From positions 1-26,045 of the forward strand of contig JAUVTH010000002.1 in assembly GCA_030601615.1 (NCBI GenBank): a stretch of DNA of 26,045 nucleotides, written 5' to 3'. The DNA is from Gemmatimonadota bacterium (lineage in GTDB: Bacteria > Gemmatimonadota > Gemmatimonadetes > Palauibacterales > Palauibacteraceae). Of the stretch, positions 1-8,405 are shown piece after piece. How positions within the stretch are numbered: position 1 is the first letter of the stretch; each line of letters begins with the position of its first letter. The notes beneath the pieces are model-generated. The model had not been told where the DNA came from, made no database searches, and saw nothing but the letters and a program-made list of their open reading frames with translations. Both the position numbers and the translations under genes were made by a program.

Positions 1-1
1 C

Positions 2-2224
2 ATCGAGGTCGAGGGGACAGGCGATGCCCTGGCCGGGTTCCTCGAGGCCCTGCGGGCCGAGGCACCTGTGCTGGCACGGATCGACACGCTGGAAGCGGAG
101 GCGGTGGCGCCACGCGGCGTGAATGACTTCCGCGTCCTCGAGAGCAGGGCAACGGAGGGACGACTCCCCGTGTCGCCTGACGTGGCGACCTGCGAAGCCT
201 GTCGCAGGGAGCTTTTCGATCCGGCGGACCGACGGTACCGGTACCCGTTCATCACCTGCACCGATTGCGGGCCCAGGTATACGGTCATCGAGTCGATGCC
301 GTATGATCGCGTCCGCACCAGCATGCGTGCTTTCCCGCAGTGCACCACCTGCCGGCGTGAGTACACCGATCCGGCGGATCGGCGCTTCCATTCCGAGACG
401 AACAGCTGCCCGGACTGCGGACCCCGGATCTGGCTGGCGGGTCCGGACGGCGTGCCTGTCGAAAGCGGGTCCGAGGCGATCGAGGCGGCGGTCCGGATGC
501 TCGTGAGGGGTGACGTCGTGGCGATCCGCGGATTGGGGGGATATCACCTGGCGTGTGACGCGACGAGCGAATCTGCCGTCTGCCAGCTGCGCGAGCAGAA
601 GGTACGCGAGGCCAAGCCGCTGGCGGTCATGGTGCTGGAGCTGGACGAGGCACTGGAGCTGTGCCACGTAGGGCGGGTGGAAGAGCAGGTCCTGTCGGGG
701 TCCGAGAGGCCGATCGTGCTCCTGCGCGCGAGGGATGAATCGGGGCTGGCTCCGTCAGTCTCACCGGGCCTGGACACGGTGGGAGTCATGCTCGCATACA
801 CACCGCTCCACCTGCTGCTCCTCGAGCGCGTGGGACGGCCTCTCGTAATGACGAGCGGCAACCTGAGCGAGCTGCCGATCTGTACAACCAACGAGGAAGC
901 GGGACGAAAGCTGTTCTCGGTCGCGAGCGGGTTCCTCATGCACGACCGGGACATCGTCGCCCGGTACGACGACTCGGTCGTACGTGTCATGGCGGAGGCG
1001 CCCGTGTTTCTTCGCCGGGCGCGCGGCTACGCTCCTCTGCCGGTTCCGCTGCCCGTCGCGTCGCCGGAGCCTCTTCTGGCCGTCGGTCCGCACCTGAAGA
1101 GCACGTTCAGCCTCGTGGCGGGGGACAGCGCCTTCGTCAGCCAGCACGTTGGAGATCTGGAGAACGTCGAAACGCTCGACCACTATCGCGAGGCCCTCCT
1201 GCGGTTCAAGACCCTGTTCCGCATCGAGCCATCGGTCGTCGCGAGAGACCTGCATCCCGGCTACCTGTCGTCCCGCATCGCGGAGGAGCTGGGTCTGCCG
1301 CGGGTGATCGACGTTCAGCATCACCACGCGCACGTGGCTGCGGTGGCCGGAGAACACGGCGTCGTCGATCCTGTGATCGGGATCTCATACGACGGCACAG
1401 GATACGGAGACGACGGAAACACATGGGGAGCCGAGATCCTGCTCGCGGACCTGAAGAGCTATCGGCGACTGGCCCACTTGCGCTACGCTCCGATGCCGGG
1501 CGGAGACCTGGCGGCGCGCAGGCCGTGGCGCGTTGCGGCCGGCTACGCAGCGCTCGACGCGGCTTACGGGGAGGCTTTCGCAAACGCGTTCTGCGGTGTG
1601 ACGAAGCAGGAGAAGCGCCTCGCGGACGCCCAGATAGAGCGCCGAGTGAACGCCCCCCTCGCCTCCTCCATGGGCCGGCTGTTCGATGCCGCTGCCGCGA
1701 TCCTGGGCGTGCGCCGGGTGGCTTCGTACGAGGGTCAGGCGGCGATGGAGCTCGAGGCGCTGGCGTCTCGATACGTGTTGGGACTCGGGTCGGGAGGGGG
1801 GGATCCCGGAGAGCTGATCGCCTCCGAGTCGACGCGGGCCCGGTTTCCCGACATCGGCTTTCCCGTCCGGGTGAGGGACGAGGGACCCCTGGAGATGGAT
1901 CCCCTTCCTCTGCTGGCGGACCTCGGTGCGCGGGCGGCAGGCGGAGCCGATACGGGCCTCCTCGCCGCTGCGTTCCACGTGGCCGTTGGACGCACGACGG
2001 TGGACGTCGCGGCCGGCGCGTGCCGGGAGTTGAGTATCGGAACGGTCGCCCTGGGTGGCGGAGTCTTTCAGAACGGGCTTCTTCTGGCGATCGTGAAGGA
2101 GGGACTTGAGGAGCGGGGCCTGAACGTGCTCCTGCCACAGCGACTCGGGCCCAACGACGGCGGAATCAGCTATGGTCAGGCAGTGGTGGCTGCCGCGCGC
2201 CTGGCCGACGAGCGGGGGAGGTAA
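2..2224 (+). CDS. hypF: Carbamoyltransferase HypF, 5' end cut by window
   Basis: HypF makes a carbamoyl adenylate from carbamoyl phosphate and ATP and passes the carbamoyl group to the C-terminal cysteine of HypE. This is the source of the CN ligands of [NiFe]-hydrogenase. The reading frame is open from base 2, so 740 residues are visible and only the first part of the acylphosphatase domain is missing. Seen in order: the end of the acylphosphatase domain, two zinc fingers of C-x2-C-x18-C-x2-C form (CEAC...CTDC and CTTC...CPDC), a YrdC-like domain, and a Kae1-like domain with QHHHAH, a DGTGYGDDG glycine loop and GGVFQN. Nothing looks broken. The gene ends 3 bp before hypC. An upstream hydrogenase or hypAB operon is likely but not visible. 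Confidence 0.96.
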   Translation: MEVEGTGDALAGFLEALRAEAPVLARIDTLEAEAVAPRGVNDFRVLESRATEGRLPVSPDVATCEACRRELFDPADRRYRYPFITCTDCGPRYTVIESMPYDRVRTSMRAFPQCTTCRREYTDPADRRFHSETNSCPDCGPRIWLAGPDGVPVESGSEAIEAAVRMLVRGDVVAIRGLGGYHLACDATSESAVCQLREQKVREAKPLAVMVLELDEALELCHVGRVEEQVLSGSERPIVLLRARDESGLAPSVSPGLDTVGVMLAYTPLHLLLLERVGRPLVMTSGNLSELPICTTNEEAGRKLFSVASGFLMHDRDIVARYDDSVVRVMAEAPVFLRRARGYAPLPVPLPVASPEPLLAVGPHLKSTFSLVAGDSAFVSQHVGDLENVETLDHYREALLRFKTLFRIEPSVVARDLHPGYLSSRIAEELGLPRVIDVQHHHAHVAAVAGEHGVVDPVIGISYDGTGYGDDGNTWGAEILLADLKSYRRLAHLRYAPMPGGDLAARRPWRVAAGYAALDAAYGEAFANAFCGVTKQEKRLADAQIERRVNAPLASSMGRLFDAAAAILGVRRVASYEGQAAMELEALASRYVLGLGSGGGDPGELIASESTRARFPDIGFPVRVRDEGPLEMDPLPLLADLGARAAGGADTGLLAAAFHVAVGRTTVDVAAGACRELSIGTVALGGGVFQNGLLLAIVKEGLEERGLNVLLPQRLGPNDGGISYGQAVVAAARLADERGR

Positions 2225-2227
2225 GGC

Positions 2228-2560
2228 ATGTGTCTCGGGATTCCCGGTAAGATCACGGAAATACATGGGAGCGAAGGGCTCCCGATGGGCGTCGTAGATT
2301 TCGGCGGCGTCCGCAGGGAAGTCTGCATGGCCTATGTAGCCGGGGAGGTCGAGCCGGGCGACTACGTGATCGTGCACGTCGGGTTCGCCATCTCCAAGGT
2401 GGACGAGGAGGAGGCTCGCCGAACGTTTGAACTCCTGGAGGAGCTCAGCGGGCTGGACGAGCTGGAATGGATGAAGGAGGTGGCTGAGCAGAGCCTGGCA
2501 GGACTCGAGAAACCGGACCCCGGGGCCAGCCAGGATCGCCCCGACGGAGATGCTCCGTGA
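2228..2560 (+). CDS. hypC: Hydrogenase maturation chaperone HypC
   Basis: HypC is the small chaperone that works with HypD to assemble Fe(CN)2CO and hands it to the hydrogenase large subunit. The protein starts MCLGIPG, and Cys2 is the essential iron/HypD ligand of the family. The GDYVIVHVGFAI segment is the usual beta-strand ending. At 110 residues it is longer than the usual 75-95. The extra length is an acidic, Pro/Asp-rich tail after about residue 90 with no recognisable motif. The start follows the hypF stop by 3 bp, with GGGGGAGGTAAGGC just before it as a ribosome site. The stop overlaps the hypD GTG start. Confidence 0.96.
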   Translation: MCLGIPGKITEIHGSEGLPMGVVDFGGVRREVCMAYVAGEVEPGDYVIVHVGFAISKVDEEEARRTFELLEELSGLDELEWMKEVAEQSLAGLEKPDPGASQDRPDGDAP

Positions 2561-3669
2561 AGTACGTCAGCGAGTATCGCGATCCGGAGCTGGCGCGTTC
2601 CCTCATCGACAGGATCCTGGCCACGGCGTCGCGTCCACGTGTGCTGATGGAGGTATGCGGTGGGCAGACGCACACGATCGTACGCCAGGGGCTTCAGGAG
2701 CTGCTCCGGGGCGCTGTGGACATGATTCATGGTCCCGGATGCCCGGTGTGCGTCACTCCACTCGAGCAGATCGACCGTGCCCTGCACCTGGCTGCCCGCC
2801 CCGACGTGATCTTCACCTCTTTCGGCGACATGCTCAGGGTCCCGGGCAGCGACGGCGACTTGCTGCAGGTTCGTGCACGCGGCGGGGAGGTTCGCGTCGT
2901 CTATTCTCCCCTCGACGCCCTCGAGATCGCCAGAGCGCAACCCGACCGCGAGGTCGTGTTCTTCGCCGTCGGGTTCGAAACGACCGCACCTGCGAACGCC
3001 ATGGCCGTGTGGAGAGCCCGCGAGCTCGGCGTGTCGAACTTCAGTGTGCTGGTGTCGCACGTCACCGTTCCCCCTGCGATCCGGGCGATCCTCGATGCAC
3101 CGGACAACCGGGTTGAGGCGTTCCTGGCTGCGGGTCACGTGTGCACGGTAATGGGCTGGAAGGAGTACGAGCCGCTGGTAGAGGAGTACGGGGTGCCGAT
3201 CGTCGTCACGGGTTTCGAGTCCGTGGACATCCTCGAAGGGATCTACATGGCCATACGGCAGCTCGAAGAGGGACGGGCCGAGGTCGAGAACCAGTACGTC
3301 CGATCTGTGCGTCGCGCCGGGAATGAGCCGGCCCAGGAGCTGGTGTCGAAGGTGTTCGTGCCCGTGGATCGCAAGTGGCGGGGCATCGGAGAGATTCCGC
3401 AGAGCGGACTTGGCTTGCGCGAGGAATTTGCGGCGTTCGACGCGGAGAAGAGGTTCCAGCTCGAGTCGATCCGGACGTCGGAGCCCGAGGCGTGCATGGC
3501 CGGCGATGTTCTGCGCGGCCGCATCAAGCCGTTCGAGTGCCCGGCTTTTGGGGACGAGTGCACTCCGGAAAGGCCCCTCGGTGCCCCCATGGTGTCGTCG
3601 GAGGGAGCGTGCGCGGCCTACTACAACTACGCACGGTTCCAGCAGCAGCCATCAGCGGAGACCGCGTGA
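2557..3669 (+). CDS. hypD: Hydrogenase maturation protein HypD
   Basis: HypD is the [4Fe-4S] scaffold on which the Fe(CN)2CO group is built with HypC and HypE. The 370-residue protein shows EVCGGQTHT (Cys34), GPGCPVC (Cys62, Cys65), VGFETTAP, a CTVMGWKEYE segment, and a C-terminal cysteine set (EACMAGD, ECPAFGDEC, GACAAYY) that binds the cluster. Length is normal for the family. The start is GTG at 2557, whose bases 2-3 are shared with the hypC stop (GTGA overlap), and the gene ends in a GTGA overlap with hypE. Translation of hypC, hypD and hypE is therefore probably coupled. Confidence 0.97.
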   Translation: MKYVSEYRDPELARSLIDRILATASRPRVLMEVCGGQTHTIVRQGLQELLRGAVDMIHGPGCPVCVTPLEQIDRALHLAARPDVIFTSFGDMLRVPGSDGDLLQVRARGGEVRVVYSPLDALEIARAQPDREVVFFAVGFETTAPANAMAVWRARELGVSNFSVLVSHVTVPPAIRAILDAPDNRVEAFLAAGHVCTVMGWKEYEPLVEEYGVPIVVTGFESVDILEGIYMAIRQLEEGRAEVENQYVRSVRRAGNEPAQELVSKVFVPVDRKWRGIGEIPQSGLGLREEFAAFDAEKRFQLESIRTSEPEACMAGDVLRGRIKPFECPAFGDECTPERPLGAPMVSSEGACAAYYNYARFQQQPSAETA

Positions 3670-4769
3670 GCGCCAGGTCCGATTCGCAGGCCCGTTCGAT
3701 CGGGAAAGGCATCTCGCGCATCGCCTCGGCGGGTCTGACGTGTCCCGTTCCGGCCGGTGCGGTCGACTGCGTGTTACTCGGTCACGGCTCCGGGGGCAAA
3801 CTGAGTGCGGCGCTGCTCGCAGAGCGCTTTCTCCCGCGGTTCGGCAACGACGTTCTCGCCCAGCTCGGAGACGCGGCGATCGTCGAAGTCCCGGGGGATC
3901 GCATGGCCGTATCGACCGACAGCTTCGTGGTCAGCCCGCTCGAGTTTCCGGGCGGAAACATCGGACATCTCGCCGTGCACGGAACGGTGAATGATCTGGC
4001 AATGATGGGGGCCGAGCCTCTCTATCTGTCGGCGGGCTTCATCCTCGAGGAGGGTCTTCCGTTCGACGTGCTGGACAGGGTACTGGACTCCATGGCCGAG
4101 GCTGCGAGCGAAGCCGGGGTCATCGTGATCACCGGCGACACGAAGGTCGTGGAGCGCGGCAAGGCCGACGGCATGTTCATCAACACGACGGGAATCGGTA
4201 GCCTGGATTCGACGTTTCGCCCGGGGCCGGATCGAGCGCGGGCGGGAGATGCCGTAATCGTGTCGGGTCCCATCGGAGCCCACGGTGTGGCGATCATGGC
4301 CGCCCGCGATGATCTGGGGTTCGAGGTCGAAGTTCGCAGCGACACGGCATGTCTGGCGCCGCTCGTGAGGAGTCTGCGTGAGGTATGCGGCGAGTCCGTG
4401 CACGTCCTGAGGGATCCGACTCGCGGAGGTGTGGCGAGCGCCCTCAACGAGATCGCGGCCTCCTCGGGCGTCGGAGTCCGGCTCGATGAGGGGAGCCTCC
4501 CGTTTCCCGATCCGGTGCGAGCCGTGTGTGAGATCCTGGGGCTCGATCCTCTCTACGTGGCGAACGAGGGCATACTGGTCGCGATCGTCGAGGAGGATGC
4601 GGCCGACGATGCCGTGACGGCCCTGCGATCCCATGCGGAAGGCTCATCGGCCGTGCGGGTAGGCACTATCACGGAGGATCGCCCGGGTTTCGTCGTCTTG
4701 ACGACGGGCCTGGGGGTGAGCCGGATCGTGGATATGCTGCCCGGAGACCAGCTTCCCCGTATCTGCTGA
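3666..4769 (+). CDS. hypE: Carbamoyl dehydratase HypE
   Basis: HypE dehydrates the carbamoyl group on its C-terminal cysteine to a thiocyanate, the CN donor for the HypCD complex. The protein is of the PurM/ThiL ATP-binding fold. It shows GHGSGGK (residues 39-45), STDSFVVSPLEFPGG, GTVNDLAMMGA, TGDTKVVE and DPTRGG, and ends in PRIC, so the reactive cysteine is the last residue. I chose the GTG at 3666, which overlaps the hypD stop. The frame is open further upstream, but only inside hypD. This start leaves about 35 residues ahead of the HGSGG motif, somewhat more than usual. The product is 367 residues. Confidence 0.96.
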   Translation: MSARSDSQARSIGKGISRIASAGLTCPVPAGAVDCVLLGHGSGGKLSAALLAERFLPRFGNDVLAQLGDAAIVEVPGDRMAVSTDSFVVSPLEFPGGNIGHLAVHGTVNDLAMMGAEPLYLSAGFILEEGLPFDVLDRVLDSMAEAASEAGVIVITGDTKVVERGKADGMFINTTGIGSLDSTFRPGPDRARAGDAVIVSGPIGAHGVAIMAARDDLGFEVEVRSDTACLAPLVRSLREVCGESVHVLRDPTRGGVASALNEIAASSGVGVRLDEGSLPFPDPVRAVCEILGLDPLYVANEGILVAIVEEDAADDAVTALRSHAEGSSAVRVGTITEDRPGFVVLTTGLGVSRIVDMLPGDQLPRIC

Positions 4770-4787
4770 TGATCGGCTTCGATCATC
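4768..4787. terminator. Perfect 8-bp hairpin at the end of hypE, likely bidirectional terminator
   Basis: GATGATCG, a GCTT tetraloop, then CGATCATC form a perfect stem. The left arm begins inside the hypE TGA stop. The hairpin lies between hypE (+) and the convergent lipoprotein gene (-), 26 bp beyond the latter's stop. There is no U-tract on either side, so termination efficiency is uncertain. Confidence 0.5.
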
Positions 4788-4813
4788 CCGCCGGGGTTCC
4801 TCAGCGACCCGAG

Positions 4814-5281
4814 CTACTCCAGCGCCGTATGGTCGAGCCGGATCTGCGCTGAACCGAGAACCGTGGCCCCGAGGGCGGCGTTCAGATCCACCTCGTAGGT
4901 GGCGAGCGGACACTCCTGTTCGGTGAGCCCGGCGAAGCTGAAGTTCACGCTGACCTCCCTCGACGCGCCGGCGGCCAGCGAACTGATCTGGTTCGGGGCG
5001 ACCAGCACCTCCAGGCTCGGACACGTGAACCCCGGCGGAAAGCTGAGAGGGATGCTGCCTGCGCCCAGGACTAACGGACCGAGCGACTCGTCCGAGAGAC
5101 TAAACAGCTCGAGGTCCACTTGCCTGGCCGCGCCGATCGCGATCGGTGAGGCCGGAGAGAACTCGAGATCGCCGAATTCGGGCCCGGTGCTGTCGTTCCC
5201 TCCACAACCCGCGAGCGATGCAGCGGCGATAACGAGGAGCAGCGCCTGCCGGACAGATATGCTGGATAACGTGGTATTCAT
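4814..5281 (-). CDS. Putative lipoprotein of unknown function
   Basis: I do not recognise a named family. The 155-residue product has a lipoprotein signal: a short N-region with Arg11, a hydrophobic stretch at about 13-24, and the lipobox LAGC with Cys26, followed by GGNDSTGP. That linker is common in Gemmatimonadota lipoproteins. The mature part is rich in alternating hydrophobic and polar residues, with repeated phrases about ordering and level (SPASPIAIGA, LAAGASREVSVNFSFAG). This suggests a beta-sandwich domain, and two further cysteines could pair. The ATG at 5281 has AGGA directly upstream, which is too close to act well as a ribosome site. TATAAC at 5286-5291 (minus) would place transcription start at or near the ATG, so a leaderless message is possible. 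Confidence 0.75.
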   Translation of the reverse strand: MNTTLSSISVRQALLLVIAAASLAGCGGNDSTGPEFGDLEFSPASPIAIGAARQVDLELFSLSDESLGPLVLGAGSIPLSFPPGFTCPSLEVLVAPNQISSLAAGASREVSVNFSFAGLTEQECPLATYEVDLNAALGATVLGSAQIRLDHTALE

Positions 5282-5484
5282 TCCTGTTATATCCGTGAGA
5301 GGATGACGCCCCCCCTACACCGGCCACCCGGGAAGGTTGCGGCCGGGAAGCGCTGCGACAAGCCTGTAGTTGACGAAACAAGATGCTGAATCCATTTTAT
5401 TGTGCTGTGCATTCCGGGGCGTCCCTAGCGGGCCGTTGCGGAAAGCGTCGAGAAGAGGAAGTCGTAACTCAGGCGGAGCTTAAG
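5282..5484. other. Divergent intergenic region between lipoprotein gene and rpmE
   Basis: This 203-bp gap separates genes transcribed away from each other, so it should hold promoters for both. On the plus strand TTGACG (5370-5375) is followed after 19 bp by TTTTAT (5395-5400). On the minus strand only a TATAAC box close to the lipoprotein start is visible, with no -35 match. The part from 5380 to 5405 is locally AT-rich. No small gene with a credible start was seen here. Confidence 0.5.
5370..5400 (+). promoter_or_regulatory. Candidate sigma70-type promoter for rpmE
   Basis: TTGACG matches the -35 consensus at 5 of 6 bases and lies in a locally AT-rich patch. The best -10 candidate, TTTTAT, matches 4 of 6 but the spacer is 19 bp, longer than ideal. 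It would give a leader of about 75 bases before the rpmE ATG. Confidence 0.35.
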
Positions 5485-5790
5485 ATGAAGCCAGGGATTC
5501 ATCCGGAATACACACCGACCAAGATCACGTGCGCCTGCGGGCGCATATCGGAGACTTACGCGACCGTAGACGAGTTGCACGTGGAGATCTGCTCTCACTG
5601 TCATCCGTTCTTTACCGGTCGACAGAAACTGGTCGATACGGCTGGTCGTGTCGAGCGCTTCCGTCGGAAGTACGGCCGCTCCGAGGGTGAGCCGCCGGCC
5701 GAAGTGGAGGAGGCCGTGGCGGTGGCCGAGCAACCGGAAGACGTGGAGGCCAAGGCTCCGGCCGAGGAAGCCGCGAGCACGGACGCGTGA
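5485..5790 (+). CDS. rpmE: 50S ribosomal protein L31, zinc-binding type, with acidic tail
   Basis: This is a structural protein of the large ribosomal subunit. The start MKPGIHPEY is the family's normal N-terminus. The frame is open upstream, but AGGCGGAG (5471-5478) is well placed for the ATG at 5485. Zinc ligands are present as CAC (residues 15-17 region) and CSHC, followed by HPFFTGRQKLVDTAGRVERFRRKYG, all typical of the C+ (zinc) form. At 101 residues it is longer than the usual 66-75. The extra ~30 residues are Glu/Ala-rich (EVEEAVAVAEQPEDVEAKAPAEE split over the tail) and low in complexity. prfA follows after a hairpin, the common rpmE-prfA-prmC arrangement. Confidence 0.95.
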   Translation: MKPGIHPEYTPTKITCACGRISETYATVDELHVEICSHCHPFFTGRQKLVDTAGRVERFRRKYGRSEGEPPAEVEEAVAVAEQPEDVEAKAPAEEAASTDA

Positions 5791-5797
5791 CCTGACA

Positions 5798-5819
5798 GGG
5801 CGCCCCTCGGGAGGCGCCC
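5798..5819 (+). terminator. GC-rich hairpin between rpmE and prfA
   Basis: GGGCGCC and GGCGCCC form a perfect 7-bp stem around an 8-base loop, starting 8 bp after the rpmE stop. No U-tract follows. It may be a partial terminator or an RNA-processing stem that sets the L31/RF1 ratio, since prfA has no obvious promoter of its own. Confidence 0.4.
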
Positions 5820-5845
5820 CTCCATCCCCTCCGGGTGTTTCTGAC

Positions 5846-6942
<1,097 letters not shown>

Positions 6943-6946
<4 letters not shown>

Positions 6947-7908
6947 GTCCCGTGGTGGAGCACGGGACTCAGCCCGAGCCTGTGCGCAGGCTGCCCGCGC
7001 CCACCCGGCGCGAAGTGATCGACGGTCTCGCCGAGGAGCTCGGAGCCGGGGGCATCGCCGGCGCGCGACACGAGGCGGAGCGCATCCTGTGCCACGTTCT
7101 GGGGATCTCTCGATCGGAACTTCTTTTGAGTGTCGCCGGGCCCGTCGAGCCTGCAGATGCCGGGAAACTGGCTCAGATTGTCCGACGGCGCCTCGCAGGC
7201 GTTCCCTTGCAGCACCTCGAGGGCACCGTGGCCTTCCGGGACCTCGTCCTGGTATCCGACGGGAGAGCCCTCATACCGCGGCCCGAAACAGAACAGCTCG
7301 TACAGTTGGTGGTCGACTGGGCAAATCACGACGGGGACGCTACCGGCGTGCGGAGAGTGCGCAGGCCCTCCGGGCAACGGATTCCCCTGCGGGACAGCGC
7401 CCTCGACATAGGCACGGGAAGCGGAGCCATCTCGCTATCCCTCGTACTGGAGGGAATCGTGAGGTTCGCCGTGGGTGTGGATGTCTCAGAGCTCGCGCTC
7501 GAGCAGGCCACGGAGAACCGGGCGCGGGCGGATCTGGACGACACCGTCGAGCTCCGACGCGTGGAGGCGTCTCCGTGGGACGGGGTCGGAGCGTCCGAGA
7601 CCTTCGACATCATCGTGTGCAACCCCCCGTACGTGACGGAAGCGGAAATGGAGGAGCTTCCCCGTGAGGTCAGGGAGCACGACCCTCACGTGGCGCTCCT
7701 CGGTGGCGCCGATGGGCTGGACATGGTGCGAGAGATCGCCCGGAAAGCGGCCGAGCACCTGAATCCGGGAGGCGGACTCTTCCTCGAGATCGGTGAGCTC
7801 CAGGGCCCGGATGTGCTCGACATACTGGCGGATAAGGGACAGTGGAAGGTCCTCCGATTGGCTCAGGATCTATCGGGACGCGACCGCTTCGTCGTCGCCC
7901 TGACCTGA
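6943..7908 (+). CDS. prmC: Release factor glutamine N5-methyltransferase PrmC (HemK)
   Basis: PrmC uses S-adenosylmethionine to methylate the glutamine of the GGQ motif in release factors. The 321-residue protein has the N-terminal helical substrate domain, then IPRPETE (111-117), the SAM-binding DIGTGSG (155-161), VGVDVS, and the catalytic NPPY (227-230). About 20 residues rich in Arg and Gly (about 130-150) sit between the two domains and look like a lineage insertion. The start is GTG 6943, overlapping the prfA TGA. In-frame GTG codons at 6952 and 6955 are alternatives. The prfA-prmC pairing is classical. Confidence 0.95.
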
Positions 7909-7933
7909 CGTAGTGATTGGACACGCCGGACAG

Positions 7934-7960
7934 TTGATTCGGTCGCGGCTCGGCGATAAT
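7934..7960 (+). promoter_or_regulatory. Candidate promoter for the ylbF-PIPS-ino1 cluster
   Basis: TTGATT (7934-7939) and GATAAT (7955-7960) match the -35 and -10 consensus at 4 and 5 of 6 bases. The 15-bp spacer is short. The region 7955-7980 is strikingly AT-rich for this genome and lies 74 bp ahead of the first gene. Confidence 0.4.
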
Positions 7961-7969
7961 CAGGTTATC
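7955..7969. promoter_or_regulatory. Near-perfect palindrome GATAATCAGGTTATC, possible operator
   Basis: The 15-bp site has arms GATAA/TTATC, and 6 of 7 base pairs around the central A are symmetric (only position 6/10 breaks). It begins at the probable -10 box, where a bound repressor would block transcription of the downstream inositol-lipid genes. No regulator gene is adjacent. Confidence 0.35.
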
Positions 7970-8033
7970 TTAAATAGCTATGGCGCAGCCGGCGGCAGCC
8001 CGGCCGCACACCTCATCCAGAAGAGAGATCGGG

Positions 8034-8405
8034 ATGGAATCGTCCGACAGGGACAGGATCTTCGAGCGAGCGGTGGAGGTGGGCCGACTCATCTCTCAGA
8101 CCCCTGAGTACGCATACCTCAAGGCTTCCATTCGGGACATAGATGGAGACGAAGAGGCGAAGGAAATGCTGGATCGCATCCGGGATCTGCAGGAGAAGCT
8201 CATCGGCTTCCTGGAACGCGAGGAGGAGCCCCCGGAGGACCTGCAAAACGACCTCGGCAGGCTGAGCGAGGAGATGCAAACCGGCATGCGTTACCAGTCT
8301 CTGATTTCGGCGCAGGCCAACTTCGACAAGCTCATGGACAAGGTGAACCAGTCGATCGGCTCGGGCGTAAAGGAAGGCGAGCAGTCGAGGATCATTCTTC
8401 CGTGA
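8034..8405 (+). CDS. YlbF/YmcA-family protein
   Basis: The 123-residue protein is almost all alpha-helical and charged, matching the YlbF/YmcA (Com_YlbF) family by pattern: an N-terminal helix with ELG-like VGRLISQTPEYAYLKASIRD, a central helix DEEAKEMLDRIRDLQEK, and a C-terminal helix with YQSLISAQANFDKLMDKVNQ. In Bacillus, relatives form a complex that affects RNase Y, competence and sporulation. That role is not shown here. I chose ATG 8034 because AAGAGAG lies 6 bp upstream. The open frame extends to 7980 but that stretch (MAQPAAARPHTSS) is low-complexity and lies next to the promoter. The stop overlaps the next start (TGATG). Confidence 0.75.
   Translation: MESSDRDRIFERAVEVGRLISQTPEYAYLKASIRDIDGDEEAKEMLDRIRDLQEKLIGFLEREEEPPEDLQNDLGRLSEEMQTGMRYQSLISAQANFDKLMDKVNQSIGSGVKEGEQSRIILP

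Noticed and set aside
3375..3665. Upstream extension of hypE inside hypD
   Set aside because: The GTG at 3666 overlaps the hypD stop and gives a normal length; the extension is hypD sequence read out of frame.
5648..5845. Upstream extension of prfA across rpmE
   Set aside because: The extension has no RF1 similarity. ATG 5846 gives a normal 366-residue protein.
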